From Manduca sexta (taxonomy: Eukaryota; Arthropoda; Insecta; Lepidoptera; Sphingidae), in assembly GCF_014839805.1 (NCBI RefSeq), contig NC_051121.1, positions 9,035,116 through 9,099,115 of the forward strand: a stretch of 64,000 nucleotides of DNA, written 5' to 3'. The translations under genes and the position numbers were made by a program. Of this stretch, positions 25,783-36,613 are shown in pieces (position 1 is the first letter of the stretch; each line of letters starts with the position of its first letter). The notes beneath the pieces were generated by a model. It was not told the DNA's origin, did not search any database, and saw only the letters and a program-made list of their open reading frames with translations.

Positions 25783-25976
25783 AAATATATAATAATAATA
25801 TCAGCCCTGTATTATATACTTGCCCACTGCTGAGCACGGGCCTCCTCTACTACTGAGAGGGATTAGGCCTTAGTCCACCACGCTGGCCTAGTGCGGATTA
25901 GACTTTCACACACCTTCGAAATTCCTATAGAGAACTTCTCAGATGTGCAGGTTTCCTCACGATGTTTGCTGCTTTG
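25783..25976 (-). mobile_element. SINE family C, 5'-truncated, with target duplication
   Basis: Reverse copy. The (AAT)n tail is at the left, then CAGCCCTGTATTATATACTT, GCCCACTGCTGAGCACGGGC, to TTTCCTCACGATGTTTGC where it is truncated. Flanked by ATGCTTTTTAAT at 25771-25782 and 25977-25988, a 12-base duplication showing target-primed insertion. Confidence 0.88.
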
Positions 25977-26188
25977 ATGCTTTTTAATCTCATATAATTA
26001 CTGTTAATATTTTCGTATTAATAGTCAACAATTTGCTAAGTATGTACTGTAAATTATTCAATAGCCCTAATAAAAAATCGGTTCTATGAACACAAAGGGC
26101 CGTCGAACAATGTGCCGGAAGCGCTGGCGCATGTTCCGGTTCCGATGTATTCAAATCTGGAACTGCAGGATATAGGCTATATCCATAC

Positions 26189-26379
26189 TGATGGATTATG
26201 AAAGAAATAACTTAGGATTGTAAAAGTATTAGAGGATTTATTGAGAACAGTAAAGACTAGACAAAGACAAAATAGAAGTATATAGTTTTCTAAATTTAAA
26301 GCGGCATACTGCCAGTACTAATATAGCTCACATTGGTTATTGTTTGGTTTATACTCTTTGTTACTATACAGTTCCAACA
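26189..26379 (-). repeat. Copia 3' LTR
   Basis: 191-base partner of the 5' LTR, with no difference seen by eye. Just inside lies a purine-rich tract (AAGGGCAGG on the minus strand, about 26380-26388) directly before the LTR's TGTTGG, the expected plus-strand priming site. Confidence 0.95.
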
Positions 26380-26391
26380 CCTGCCCTTAAA

Positions 26392-26943
26392 CTAAACAAT
26401 CTGTAAACCAAGATGAGAAATACATTTAAAATGTTTGTCTTTACTTAAACATTTTGTCAGGACATCAGCTGGCATATTTTCAGTACACAAATACTCTAAT
26501 CTAATAATTTTATCTTTTACAATTTGCCTCACATAATGATGCCTGATATCTATGTGTTTACTACGGCTATGATTGATTTGACTATTACAAATTTTCTGTG
26601 CTGACTGACTATCATTAAACAATGTCACTGTAAAGTTTTTACCTAAACATTCGCACAGAAAACTTTTAATGAATTTAGCCTCCTTTGCTCCTTCACACAA
26701 CGCCATGTATTCAGCCTCTGTACTTGATAATGCTACGGTTCGTTGTTTACGACTTTCCCATGACACAGCTGCGTTCCCTATTTTAAATACATAACCAGTG
26801 TAAGAGCGCCGGTCTAGCTGATTCGATGCCCAATCAGCATCCACGTATCCAGAGATGGATATATCAGATTTATCATATACAATCTTATAGTCTATAGTCC
26901 CTTTTAGATAGCGTAAGATTCGCTTGGCTGCTTTCAAATCCAA
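26392..26943 (-). pseudogene. Copia RNase H, joined to a deleted RT
   Basis: The 183-residue frame begins inside the RT connection region (DLKAAKRILRYLKGT). RNase H follows with the active-site residues YVDADWA, STEAEYMAL and NDSQSAQ, and the C-terminal signature SKHIDIRHHYVR, ENMPADVLTK. All RT motifs are absent: upstream the minus strand reads HWRNAIEDEYKSFERNKAW and KYKWVFKKK, the extreme start of RT, and then jumps to this frame at about 26950. The deletion removes several hundred bases and is out of frame. Confidence 0.93.
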
Positions 26944-27089
26944 ATTTCTTCTTAAACACCCACTTGTATTTGACCGCCTTTTTATTTGCAGGCAATTGTG
27001 TCAAGGTCCAAGCTTTGTTTCGTTCAAATGACTTATACTCATCTTCAATAGCATTCCTCCAGTGTTCCTTGTCTGGTCCCGACAGCGCC

Positions 27090-28631
27090 TCATCTATTGT
27101 CTACACAAGGACTTTCTGCAGCTGTCATGGCAACTACCATACTTGCAGTTTCTTCATATTCTGAATCACTTTCCGGAACCTCAGTCATATCCGGATTCCA
27201 TGTGACATCATGGGTATCATCGACATAGCTAGAATCAGAGCCAGAATCTGAAGAATTCGCAACATATGTTTTAGTTGGTGAACTGGTGCTATTATTTCCG
27301 GTTGTGTTTATATCATTCACATTATCATTAGTGAAATTCATTTGACAATCAGTAATAGTGAAATTTTCCTGATTTGTATTCAAAGCTTTGTACATTTTCT
27401 CTTCTAAAAATTGCACATCTCTAGATTTGACACATTTAGAGGGATTTTCTGGATCAATTAGCCTATATCCCTTTGATTCATTACAATAACCCACAAACAC
27501 AAACTGCTTACTTTTTGCATCTAGTTTCTTGCGTTTTTCATTGGGAGTCAAAGCATAAGCCACACAGCCAAATACTTTCAAATTAGATAAATTTACTTTG
27601 TTACCTGACCATTTTTCTTCAGGAGTCATGCCCCGAACTGCTTTACTTGGTGACTTATTTTTAATGTATATTGCCGTATTTAGTGCCTCTGCCCAAAATC
27701 TTCGGTCTAGTCCTGCTTCTTGCAGCATACATCGCCCTGCCTCCATAATTGTGCGATTGGCCCGTTCTGCCACGCCATTCTGCTGTGGTGAGTACGGTAT
27801 AGTCGTCTGATGCTTGATGCCATGCTCTTGAAGAAAACTCTGGAACTGTTTATTAACATATTCACGACCATTGTCTGTTCTTAGCATTTTTATTTTCAAA
27901 TTGGTTTCATTTTCCACAAGCTTTTTGAAAACTTTAAATACCGACAATACTTCATCTTTACTTTTAATGAAATATCCAAAAGTCATCCTTGTAAAATCAT
28001 CTATAAATGTCAATAGATATTTAGCACCACTAAATGAGGAAACTGACATTGGCCCACACAGGTCAGAATGTATAAGCTCTAGTTTCTCAGTAGCTCTATT
28101 ATAAGATTGCTTAGGGAATGGTAATCTACTCTGCTTACCCTCAATACAAGCCACACAAGGAGTATACTGACTAGAAGTATAATTAATTCCGCTAGCCATA
28201 CCTCGTTGTAGTAGATCCATACTTCGCTTATTCAGATGCCCAAGCCTACGATGCCATAACTGCTGCAATGACTTTGTCTCACACAAATTCGCAATCTCCG
28301 GTCGTTCTCTACCTGACGGTTGGATATCTAGTCCATTCGCAGTCACTGAGTAACTCGTCGCACATAGCTCGCGTTTACTAGTCGGCTGCTGACATCCCAC
28401 GTCTAACTGATAGACACCGTTGACCATTGTAGCGCTGGCAACTGCAATCTTACCACAATAAATGTTACATTTCTGTGCACTAAAATGCACTTCAAGTCCC
28501 TTTGAAGCCATTTTCCCAACAGAAATAAGGTTTGTTGACAATCCTGGAACGTAAATAACATCACATAATTTTGTATTTTGAGTTTGTCCTTCTAATAATA
28601 AGTGCACTTCGCCATGTCCTTCACTATACAT
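27090..28631 (-). pseudogene. Copia integrase region of pol
   Basis: 513-residue frame. It includes the end of protease, a GAG-pre-integrase zinc module (H127, H132, C159, C162), and the integrase core with D190 (HSDLCGP), D253 (RTDNGREY) and E289 (NGVAERANRT), spaced D-x35-E. The core is followed by FWAEALNTAIYIKN and the FGCVAYAL / FVFVGYCNESKGYRL motif. An acidic Ser/Asn-rich linker leads towards RT but the frame is lost around VDNR. The catalytic triad is intact, so integrase activity would be plausible if it were expressed as part of a polyprotein. Confidence 0.95.
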
Positions 28632-28925
28632 TTTTTTCTTTGTTGGCTACCGTAACCAACCGCGGTGTGTCCACAACATAATTTTGTAGTAAATATTTAT
28701 TATTTGTCATGTGACAGGTCGCGCCAGAGTCCACATACCAAGCATTTGAATTGACATCCGTAGATAATGCAGTTAATAGCGTTCCATTCCACGCTTTTTC
28801 GCATTTTTCACTTTTGTTGGTCTTATTTGGACAGTTCTTAGCATAGTGATTCGGCTTTTTACAAATATAACACTTGTTTTGTAAGAAGTTTTGTTTCCAC
28901 GTTTTACATTCCGGTTTGTAAACAT
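28622..28925 (-). pseudogene. Copia zinc knuckle and protease segment
   Basis: Too short to stand out as an open frame. Reading the minus strand in the second frame gives ECKTWKQNFLQNK, then a CCHC knuckle CYICKKPNHYAKNC, then the aspartic protease core WYVDSGATCHMTNN. It stops shortly after VANKEK because of one extra A in an A-run near 28630; the next frame takes over with YSEGHGEVHL. The knuckle binds RNA and the DSGA site cleaves the polyprotein. Confidence 0.85.
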
Positions 28926-29555
28926 TGCACCTTCTTCGTTCTTGTCAAAGTCTCTGCGTAATTTTTCTTGTAGTAATTTACTCTTCACTGTCTCACTACA
29001 CAATTTAATGTTCGAATTTTCCAATGCCATTATAAGCGGGTCGTAGTCTGATGGCAAACCGCTTAATATTAAAATCGACAGGAAATCATCATCCAATGGA
29101 GCATTTATATCTCGTAATTGTTGATCTAGATCGGTGATCCTTAGAAGATATGCTTCCATGTCATTAAATTGTTCTAATTTCAATCCTAACATTGTACGTA
29201 AAAGTCCTAGTCGTCTACACAGCCCTCTATCTTCATAGGCCGTTTTGAGGTTATTCCAAGCCTCAAAACCACTGGATGCATTTCGTACATGGGAAAAAGA
29301 CGACGGTTGCACCATTAGACATATTTTCGCAAGTGCCCGTTGTTGTTTGCGAGCATCATTGTCTTTGGGGACACCCGCCTCGCCATCAATGCAATTCCAT
29401 AAGTCTTCATGAATCAAATACATCCGCATCATGAATTTCCAATTGCCGTAATTAGATATACCGCTGAGTTTATCAAAATTTACAGATATTCCAGCACTTA
29501 TAGCTGTAGATGTTGAAGCCGCCATTGCCGGTTCTGGCAAAATATTTTTCGGCAT
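28925..29555 (-). pseudogene. Copia gag (capsid part)
   Basis: The minus-strand frame starts MPKNILPEPAMAAS at 29555, about 60 bases inside the primer-binding site. It contains the Copia-type Gag pattern: KLSGISNYGNWKFMMRMYL, LWNCIDG, a central AWNNLKTAYEDRG, and LPSDYDPLIMALE. The protein would form the capsid of the virus-like particle. The frame is lost near 28925, before the zinc knuckle, by a 1-base shift; the nominal open frame continues to 28773 but its last part is a wrong-frame translation. Confidence 0.9.
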
Positions 29556-29615
29556 AGCGTATTTTTTTATTAATATTTCTTCGAAACTAATAACGTACAG
29601 TTAATTACCACATAT

Positions 29616-29630
29616 CCTGGGCCCATAACC
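29616..29630 (-). other. Copia primer-binding site, tRNA-iMet fragment
   Basis: Directly inside the 5' LTR the minus strand reads GGTTATGGGCCCAGG. This complements the anticodon-stem region of initiator tRNA-Met, not a tRNA 3' end. Drosophila copia is known to be primed by a 5'-half fragment of that tRNA, so the site supports both the family call and the orientation. Confidence 0.85.
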
Positions 29631-29821
29631 TGATGGATTATGAAAGAAATAACTTAGGATTGTAAAAGTATTAGAGGATTTATTGAGAACAGTAAAGACT
29701 AGACAAAGACAAAATAGAAGTATATAGTTTTCTAAATTTAAAGCGGCATACTGCCAGTACTAATATAGCTCACATTGGTTATTGTTTGGTTTATACTCTT
29801 TGTTACTATACAGTTCCAACA
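29631..29821 (-). repeat. Copia 5' LTR
   Basis: 191 bases, beginning TG and ending CA when read on the minus strand (TGTTGGAACTG ... ATCCATCA). It matches the other LTR at every base I compared by eye. It is flanked outside by the target duplication CATAC and inside by the primer-binding site. Confidence 0.95.
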
Positions 29822-29826
29822 CATAC

Positions 29827-30235
29827 ATATTTACATGACATTCAAAATTAACGTTGTAGGAATTTTAATGTGGCTGGCAGTTTGAAAATTATTGCTTTTG
29901 AATAATTTTCCATGAGTTATATCACGTAATTACGGTTACACTTTTGTTGTGTGTTTTTTACTGCTGGTGCCTAGCTTATCAGCGCCGTCTTCTTCAACTT
30001 TATCTTCAATTATTTCTTAGGGCATTACAAACATTTTCGAATAAAAATACCACGATGTAGACCATAATTTAAGCTACTATTAGACCTACTTTCAATTATG
30101 TTAGCACACCATTGAATGACCTCATAATATAATATTTTACTGTTTCTTAATTTTGATACGTGCGCACTTCATTTCATCTCAGACAGTTTACGCTATAAAA
30201 TCCTCAGGAAACACTATCTACATTTCTTTATTGAT
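29827..30235. other. Unassigned DNA
   Basis: Nothing recognised between Copia and a family B repeat. Confidence 0.5.
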
Positions 30236-30524
30236 TTGAATGACAAGACGAGCTTGCCGTTTGCCTGGTGGTAAGCGATACGACCGCCCGTAAACAGTAG
30301 AAACACCATTCAATAACGAATTACAAAGTATTGTTTAGTATTCTACTGCGCTCGCCATCCTGAAACATGAGATGTTAAGTCTCACTATGTCCGGTAGTTA
30401 CACTAGCTACAATGTCCTTCAAACCGGAACACAACAGTGACTACACACTGCTGCTTGGCGGCAGAAATACGTTAGTAGTGCCTACCCAGGCGGACTCTCA
30501 CATTAGAGACCTACCACCAGTTAC
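30236..30524 (-). repeat. Interspersed repeat family B, full length
   Basis: TTTGAATGACAAGACGAGCT through CTCGCCATCCTGAAACATGA to GAGACCTACCACCAGT. It includes the GCTGCTTGGCGGCAGAAATA block. It is the most complete copy and can serve as the family reference. Confidence 0.8.
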
Positions 30525-30730
30525 AAGTATAAAAAACTAAGTGAACTGTTTAACAAAATGGAGACGCATGCCTTTGTATATAGGGCTCTTATGACTTATT
30601 ATCAGCCCGGTATGGGAGCTATCTGTTTACTAGCATGGCGTGTTTGAAGAGTTTTTAGCGTTGCACGAGCTTATGTTGCAGGCGGGTTGTGAGAGAAGGG
30701 AATTTAGTGATAAGTCTGACTGTTTTTAAT

Positions 30731-30985
30731 GATTGCTTCGGTGGCGTGGTTGTATTACTATATGACTGCTATGCTGAGGTCTCGGGTTCGATCTGCATCT
30801 CGGGCAAAGTGATATTGGGTTTTTCTACTCGGTATCAGCTCGGAGGCTGAAACTTGTGCTCTAAATGGCGATAGGCTCGCCCCCTATCAGATCATGAGAA
30901 TATACACTGTGGCAAGTAGGTGTAACAGTTGCGCCTCTGCCTACCACTTCGGGGATGAGATGTGAAATGTGCATGTGTATCTAAG
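30731..30985 (+). mobile_element. tRNA-derived SINE (family D)
   Basis: GATTGCTTCGGTGGCGTGGT, box B-like GGGTTCGATCTGC, CGATAGGCTCGCCCCCTATC, and CTACCACTTCGGGGATGAGA near the end. Diverged sister of 31104-31357, 120 bases upstream in the same orientation. Confidence 0.82.
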
Positions 30986-31103
30986 TGAATTTGAATGAGA
31001 AGGCTACAAAAGAGAACGAAATTAATAGATATTTTAGTTTTTGCAGAATTATTACAATATTTACTGTGTTATTTTTGGATTGCGTCAAATTAACTACATA
31101 TTT

Positions 31104-31357
31104 GACTGCCTCGGTGACGTAGTTGTATTGCACGTCCGTTACAATAGCGCTCTGAGGTCCTGGGTTCGAATCCCGGGTCGGGCAAAGTGATATTTGGGTT
31201 TTTCTGCTCAGTATCAGCCCGGAGTCTGGAATTTGTGCCCGATATGGCGATAGGCTCGCCCCCTATCACATCATGGGACGGAACATACTTGCCGAAAAGT
31301 GGGTGCCCTAGTTGCGCCTCTGCATACCCCTTCGGGGATAAAATGCGTGATGTTATG
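31104..31357 (+). mobile_element. tRNA-derived SINE (family D), intact insertion
   Basis: Perfect 13-base target duplication TAACTACATATTT at 31091-31103 and 31358-31370. The head GACTGCCTCGGTGACGTAGT holds a box A-like start and GGGTTCGAATCCC is a box B, the internal promoter of RNA polymerase III. The body carries GGCGATAGGCTCGCCCCCTA and CTACCCCTTCGGGGATAAAA-like segments shared with the other family D copies. Confidence 0.88.
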
Positions 31358-31370
31358 TAACTACATATTT

Positions 31371-31798
31371 TAAAATTATATAAGCATATACATAAATTAT
31401 ATATCTGTATGAGATTACAAATAATAAGTTATAAATAATTCATGGTATTTTGAAGTACTTTTAGATTTCAACCTTGTACTTATCTCGGCTAGCTCATATA
31501 TAAATTGAATTATGATTGGTACTATCACTCGTATTACATAGATAACATTGCACTTTACACTAGATGCATGAGATAGCGAATCAAGGCTGTTGCAACCTTC
31601 TGTAGCAATAATAGCAAATAAACTTTGAACCGTGCCGTGATAATATCAACGTCATTTGTTGCAAAGCAGGTTTTGTGAACTTAAGAACTATATTTATTAT
31701 ATTTAATTATAATAGTCTTTAGTTTTGACGTAGTAAGAATTATTATGATTGAACAACGGAAACATATTTCTGACTATTCAACTTGTTACTTAAACAAT
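31371..31798. other. Unassigned DNA
   Basis: AT-rich; nothing recognised between the SINE and the MITE. Confidence 0.5.
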
Positions 31799-31800
31799 TA

Positions 31801-32040
31801 CCCCCTTATTCATAGACGTTATTTATCTAAGGACGGAGCTTTGCTGTGATAACAAGTCTGTTTCTCAACATTGTTTATCTCACAGCCAACTAGATCCAAG
31901 TTGTATCTCAATATTAGCCAATCACCACAGCCCTATGTCTACGCACTGTAAAGACTGCCATGCCGTCAACACTGAGAAACAGACTTGTTATCACAGCTTC
32001 ACTCTGTCCTTAGATAAAAAAACGTCTATGAATAAGGGGG
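31801..32040. mobile_element. MITE with about 60-base terminal inverted repeats
   Basis: 240 bases. The left end begins CCCCCTTATTCATAGACGTT and the right end is its exact reverse complement. The similarity continues inward (CTAAGGAC, GCTGTGATAACAAGTCTGTT) for about 60 bases on each side. TA occurs on both sides (31799-31800, 32041-32042). It has no coding capacity. The autonomous partner is not in the window; TA fits Tc1/mariner but other superfamilies are possible. Confidence 0.88.
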
Positions 32041-32042
32041 TA

Positions 32043-34132
32043 ACAATATTAAGTCGTTCTTGTATCATCTTTGTGCTTTTAATTTAAAGTCTAATATAGT
32101 AGATTAATGCCACACTTGGTCTCCTCAGATTAATAATAGTAAAAGTATTATCGAAGTCTTAAAACAAAGCATACTTATGTGAAAAATAACCGACGCTCGA
32201 ATGACACCGTTAACAGTGTTGCGTACAGACAAAATATTACTTTAATGGTACAAATAATGTTGGAAGTTTATCAACAAATCGAATAAATAATGTTCTTAAG
32301 TCGAGAATAATCACGTTATAACCCCAATATTCGAACACAAACACTTTTACTTTATCGTTATTGATTGTAAGAGTAAAGTTCAAAACATCATTCAGATTAA
32401 TAATAAAAGCCGTGTGATAAATTGCATATAACCCGTTTCCTTTTGAAATGTCAGTAATTTTCTTGCGACGTGTTTTTATTTATAAAAAAAAGGTTCTGAC
32501 AGCTCTTATTTATTTGTAAACTTGAACTTATAAATCTAATAAACAATATTGATTACTTTAATATATGAAAAAGTTTATTATAGATTAACACACTTTAATT
32601 CAATATGGCGGTTGATTAATTTTGTAAACCGCCATATTCAATTAGATGCTGCCTTCATATAGTGATTTGTAAAGGGAATAAAATGTTTGTTCTCAAAACC
32701 GTCTAAATTATATCTATTTGATACATGTGTGTTTGTTTATCCGTAGTGGCTCGTATTTTGCTTATTGTATTTAGTTTTATTTTTTATATGTTTATTTTGA
32801 GCCACCTAAATAAAATAACATCACAACTCGATCTACTTATTATTGGTAGAAAACTTAGTTTTCTGTGTCTTCACATTTACAGAATGGGAAAAATATACTT
32901 TTTCCTTCTACTCGCGTAAATGTACTTCATAGTTATTTTTACTCCTCAATATCATGACAAGTGATAATTATAATGAAAGGGTAATTTTGCAAAATGTCAC
33001 ATTTCACACGTCGCAGCGACACGAGATCACCGTAATTAGCGCCTTATCCGTTTAGTAGGTCGTTTTTATGATACCAAGGCTGTTCATACGCGTAACATCG
33101 TATGCGAAGGATATTTAAAGTAGAAACTAGAAGAACGAAATATAATATTGTTTATTAAAAAGTAAATTAATACTTATCTCTATACATATTATAATAAAAA
33201 ATATTTAGTTTAAAATCATATAAAATTACATATAATAAAATTGTATTAATCTGATTTCTGTACGTTACGGATATTGAGGAAAAAAAAAATTATGAGCGGT
33301 CTTTATTAAGGTAACAATAGTAAAAAAATTTTTTTCTATCCATGGCAAAGTGTTCATATAACTCGATTTCATTCGGGTTTCCTTTCATAATTTATATAAA
33401 ATCTAATTTTATGAGAACGATTTGCAGAGCGCATATGTGCATATTATTAGTACCTATAAGTTATGTCGAGTTTCGACTTCGGCGCCGGGAGGGGGGTGCA
33501 AGTAGGTGCATCTGCACCCCTGCCTAGAAATAAATCACATAAAATATAAGTCTGAATAAATCTGCAACAATAGTAACCATCGAGCACAGAGGTTTTGATA
33601 AAGCATTTTCTAAAACTCGCGCGATTTGAATTTGAAAAAAGAAAACTTAATGACATGCACCTCCTTAAAATTAATAGAGGTGACACCCGTGGCCACTGAT
33701 TTACCTATCAAAAGGCAACGGGCAGATTTAAGTCGACAGTTCATGATAACGTCACAATTTTCACAACGTCTCGTGAATTGTTCGCGCTAAAACTATTGCA
33801 ACACAAACCAAACGCATAATGAGATGTTTTTCATTGTGTTTACACAATGCCTTTTTGTCCACACCGATTGACTCGAGACGAATTTGGAATTGAACGAATG
33901 GTTGAAATTGAACGAATGGTTAAAATTGATTTCATTCGTTGTGGCTCATAAAAATGTATTGCAATTTTATTTTATGTTTGTGATAGACATCGTCCGAGTG
34001 AATTTTTATCTAACTTCTAATGATATATTTTTATTTAATAGCCGCGTTGGAATTTCTCTTAATATATTAACAAACTACAGCTTTGTCTTATCATTTCTTT
34101 GTCATAAATATAAAAGTATAAACAAAAAGTAT
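32043..34132. other. 2.1 kb unassigned
   Basis: AT-rich. GGCGCCGGGAGGGGGGTGCA at about 33480 may be part of an unclassified repeat. GAACGAATGGTTGAAATT is duplicated in tandem near 33893. Confidence 0.5.
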
Positions 34133-34320
34133 TGTAGCCAGTGAAAATACTGGACATAATAAGACTTAACATCTCATGTCTCAGGATGGCGAGTGCAATG
34201 GAATAAGAATCAATACTTTGTAATTCAAAGTGTTGGATGGTGTTCCTAATGTTTACGGGTCGTATCGCTTACCATCAGGTGAACGGCAAGTTCGTCTCGT
34301 CATTCAAAGCAATAAAAAAA
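34133..34320 (+). repeat. Interspersed repeat family B, A-tailed
   Basis: TGTAGCCAGTGAAAATACTG ... ATCAGGTGAACGGCAAGTTC, then CGTCTCGTCATTC and AATAAAAAAA. The A-rich terminus marks the 3' end. Confidence 0.75.
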
Positions 34321-34798
34321 GTAATGTAACTTACAATCAACTATATAAATCGATTTGTTAGATGCACTTACGGGTTTATTATCTATTACAAATTCAAGTA
34401 ATTGGAACGAATTTTATTGCATGTGAAAGGAAATCTCGCAACTTTGCTTTATCACATTACGTTCCCACTAAATATATAAAATATACGCAACTTGCCAGCA
34501 ATAAATTCCCAGTATCGTATAATCCCTGTATATGGTCTAACACGTCTTGTTGGTTTTATTTCGTGGCAACATTCGCCATTAAAATGTCATCGCTCGACGC
34601 CCGAAGAATATTAAAAGTGTAAGCTATTAAATTATAGTCTTGAACGAGGTTTTGTGATAATTCCACAAGATTAGCTTGTAACTGGTCGCAAAACTTGAGA
34701 AATTGGCTCGACAATAGCTAATTATTATTAACAGCTTGATATGTCATACATTAAGAAAGTCGATAGTGGAGTTAGATTGTCATGAGATACTGAAATTT
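34321..34798. other. Unassigned DNA
   Basis: Nothing recognised between a family B repeat and a SINE. Confidence 0.5.
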
Positions 34799-35032
34799 TT
34801 CGACTGCCTAGGTGGCATATTATGATACGACTGCAGTGTTAAAATCTTAGGTTCGTTCCCCGAGTCGGTCAAAGATATATTGGGGTTTTTGTACTCAGTA
34901 AAATTTGGAATTTGTGCCTGAAATGGCACAATTTCCAAATCACATCATGGAACGGAATAACACGGCGGAAAGTGGGTACATCAGTTGCGCCTCTGTCTAC
35001 CCCTTTAGGGATAAAAGGCGTGAGTGTGTGTG
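34799..35032 (+). mobile_element. tRNA-derived SINE (family D)
   Basis: CGACTGCCTAGGTGGCATAT, TTAGGTTCGTTCCCCGAGTC, TGCGCCTCTGTCTACCCCTT, then AGGCGTGAGTGTGTGTG. Diverged, with box B partly mutated and an internal deletion in the GGCGATAGG block. Confidence 0.75.
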
Positions 35033-35822
35033 TAATTTATTTCTTCGTAGTATCTTCCATTAGTGTGGTAACTTTTAAGTGTATTTTTTAAAGTGTTCTA
35101 TTGTAATTTCGCGGTGTAGAATTGTATTACATTTTATTAAGATTGAGCGACTTTTTGCTCGTTTACTGCATCTTAAAATTTAAAAATGTCGTAAGTCAGT
35201 CCACGGTGTAAACACAAAAGGAGCCCTTTCGTAAATCGCAAGTGCATTTACGATATCCAAACCGACCGACAGACATTTTTTTTTGTAATAACTGCAATAA
35301 AACATTACAGCTTGGGTTTTTTGTTTGTTCGAGATTGAAAGGCGATTTTTTTTTTGTACCTTTGGGATGGTTAAGAAATATTGTAGGCACTTGATTATAA
35401 TACCTTGTTTTTAAAGTTTGGACCATTACTAGAGAGGAGTTTGCATTTTATTGTTTTGTAACAGAAGTATTGAATTCTGAATATTGGATTTACGCACAAT
35501 ATAAATTGACCAGTTATTTAATATAAAGTTCTATAAACTATCTCCACTTTAAATTATAAAAATCTTCCTGTCTATAAAGAATATAATAGTCACTGTGCCT
35601 AGCTTTAATGCTTAACCCTATTTCAACTCATTTTTTTTGTATAGGAAATTGCTTCGGGAAAGGGCAGGAGGTTACGTATTTCTACCATTAGTAATTTCAA
35701 CTTCATATAAAATGCCAATTGCTGTCACAGAACGTCTAAAATATCATCATACCTTTTAACCACGGTTGATATTATAATATTGTCAAACATCACTCGATAC
35801 ATATTTGCAATAACTTTAAGGT
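35033..35822. other. Unassigned DNA
   Basis: Nothing recognised. Confidence 0.5.
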
Positions 35823-35830
35823 TTTGAAAT

Positions 35831-36151
35831 GAGCGGCGATAGCCTATTTGGGTGTGGAACGGACTGCCGAGACGAATGTCCGCAGGTTCAAATCCCAAGG
35901 GCACACACCTCTGACTTTTATAAAATCATGTGTGTATTCTTTGTGAATTTATCGTTCGGTTTAACGGTGAAGGAAAACATCGTGAGGAAACCTGCACATC
36001 TGAGAAGTTCCCTGTAGGAATTTCGAAGGTGTGTGAAGTCTACCAATCCGCACTAGGCCAGAGTGATGGACTAAGGCCTAATCCCTCGCAGTAGTAGAGG
36101 AGGCCCGTGCTCAGCAGTGGGCAAGTATATAAAACAGGGCTGATATTATTA
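35831..36151 (+). mobile_element. tRNA-derived SINE (family C), intact insertion
   Basis: Target duplication TTTGAAAT at 35823-35830 and 36152-36159. The head GAGCGGCGATAGCCTATTTG and box B CAGGTTCAAATCCCAAGG indicate a tRNA origin. The body has GAAGGAAAACATCGTGAGGA, GGCCTAATCCCTCGCAGTAG and GGAGGCCCGTGCTCAGCAGT. It ends in an ATT-rich tail. An open frame across it is not a gene. Confidence 0.88.
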
Positions 36152-36490
36152 TTTGAAATGAGACAAACATATGTCAAGGTATCAAGGGAATATCTATTAG
36201 TTATTCTCAATAATAGAGAAGGCCGATAAGGTAGGGCGTGTAATGGAGCGAGTACAAGGTCAACAGGTGCCGCAGTGAGTGCATCGACTCATTTGTGAGG
36301 GTCCATTGTCTACAGTCAACGTAGGGTCCAATTATGGTACTCATTTTGCGATCGAAAAAAGCGCGCGGGATTTTTCGTGAACCTACTTAACCTAAAGAGT
36401 TCTATGATTACAACTGTTTAATGTTTTTGCTTAAATATAACTGAGCCGCAATGACGGCAGGTTGCGCTTGCGCTTGCAGGCTGAAAAAAT

Positions 36491-36553
36491 GTGTATTTCT
36501 GGAGGATAAATCTTCTGAGATTAGATCTCAGAAGATTTATCTTCAAAATACAC
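36491..36553. repeat. Near-perfect palindrome
   Basis: Left arm begins GTGTATTTCTGGAGGATAAA (36491-36520), loop TTAGA, right arm 36526-36553 starting TCTCAGAAGATTTATCTTC. About 28 paired bases with a couple of changes. Confidence 0.85.
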
Positions 36554-36613
36554 TTATTTAGACTATTTAGACTAGCCGACTTATTTAGACTAGCCGACTT
36601 ATTTAGACTAGCC
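36550..36613 (+). repeat. 18-base tandem repeat CCGACTTATTTAGACTAG
   Basis: Two perfect units plus a partial first unit, starting right at the edge of the palindrome 36491-36553. Confidence 0.85.

Larger units (their letters stand above)
26189..29821 (-). mobile_element. Ty1/copia LTR retrotransposon, RT-deleted
   Basis: LTR retrotransposon in minus orientation with two 191-base LTRs and a 5-base target duplication CATAC at 26184-26188 and 29822-29826. Domain order on the minus strand is gag, zinc knuckle, protease, integrase, then RNase H, the Copia order (integrase before RT/RNase H). The reverse transcriptase between integrase and RNase H is missing: the frame reading WVFKKK stops abruptly and continues, out of frame, into LDLKAAKRILRYLKG. 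The interior carries at least three further frame breaks. The LTRs look identical, so insertion is recent even though the coding part is defective. Confidence 0.95.

Noticed and set aside
31104..31180. Possible tRNA gene (box A and box B present)
   Set aside because: The box motifs are the head of a SINE with target duplication and many sister copies; no complete cloverleaf or acceptor pairing was found.
33884..34144. Open frame starting with repeated NEWLKL
   Set aside because: The repeat is a short DNA duplication; the rest runs through AT-rich DNA into a family B repeat.
36550..36613. CRISPR-like spaced repeats
   Set aside because: Units are directly adjacent 18-base tandem repeats without spacers, in eukaryotic DNA.
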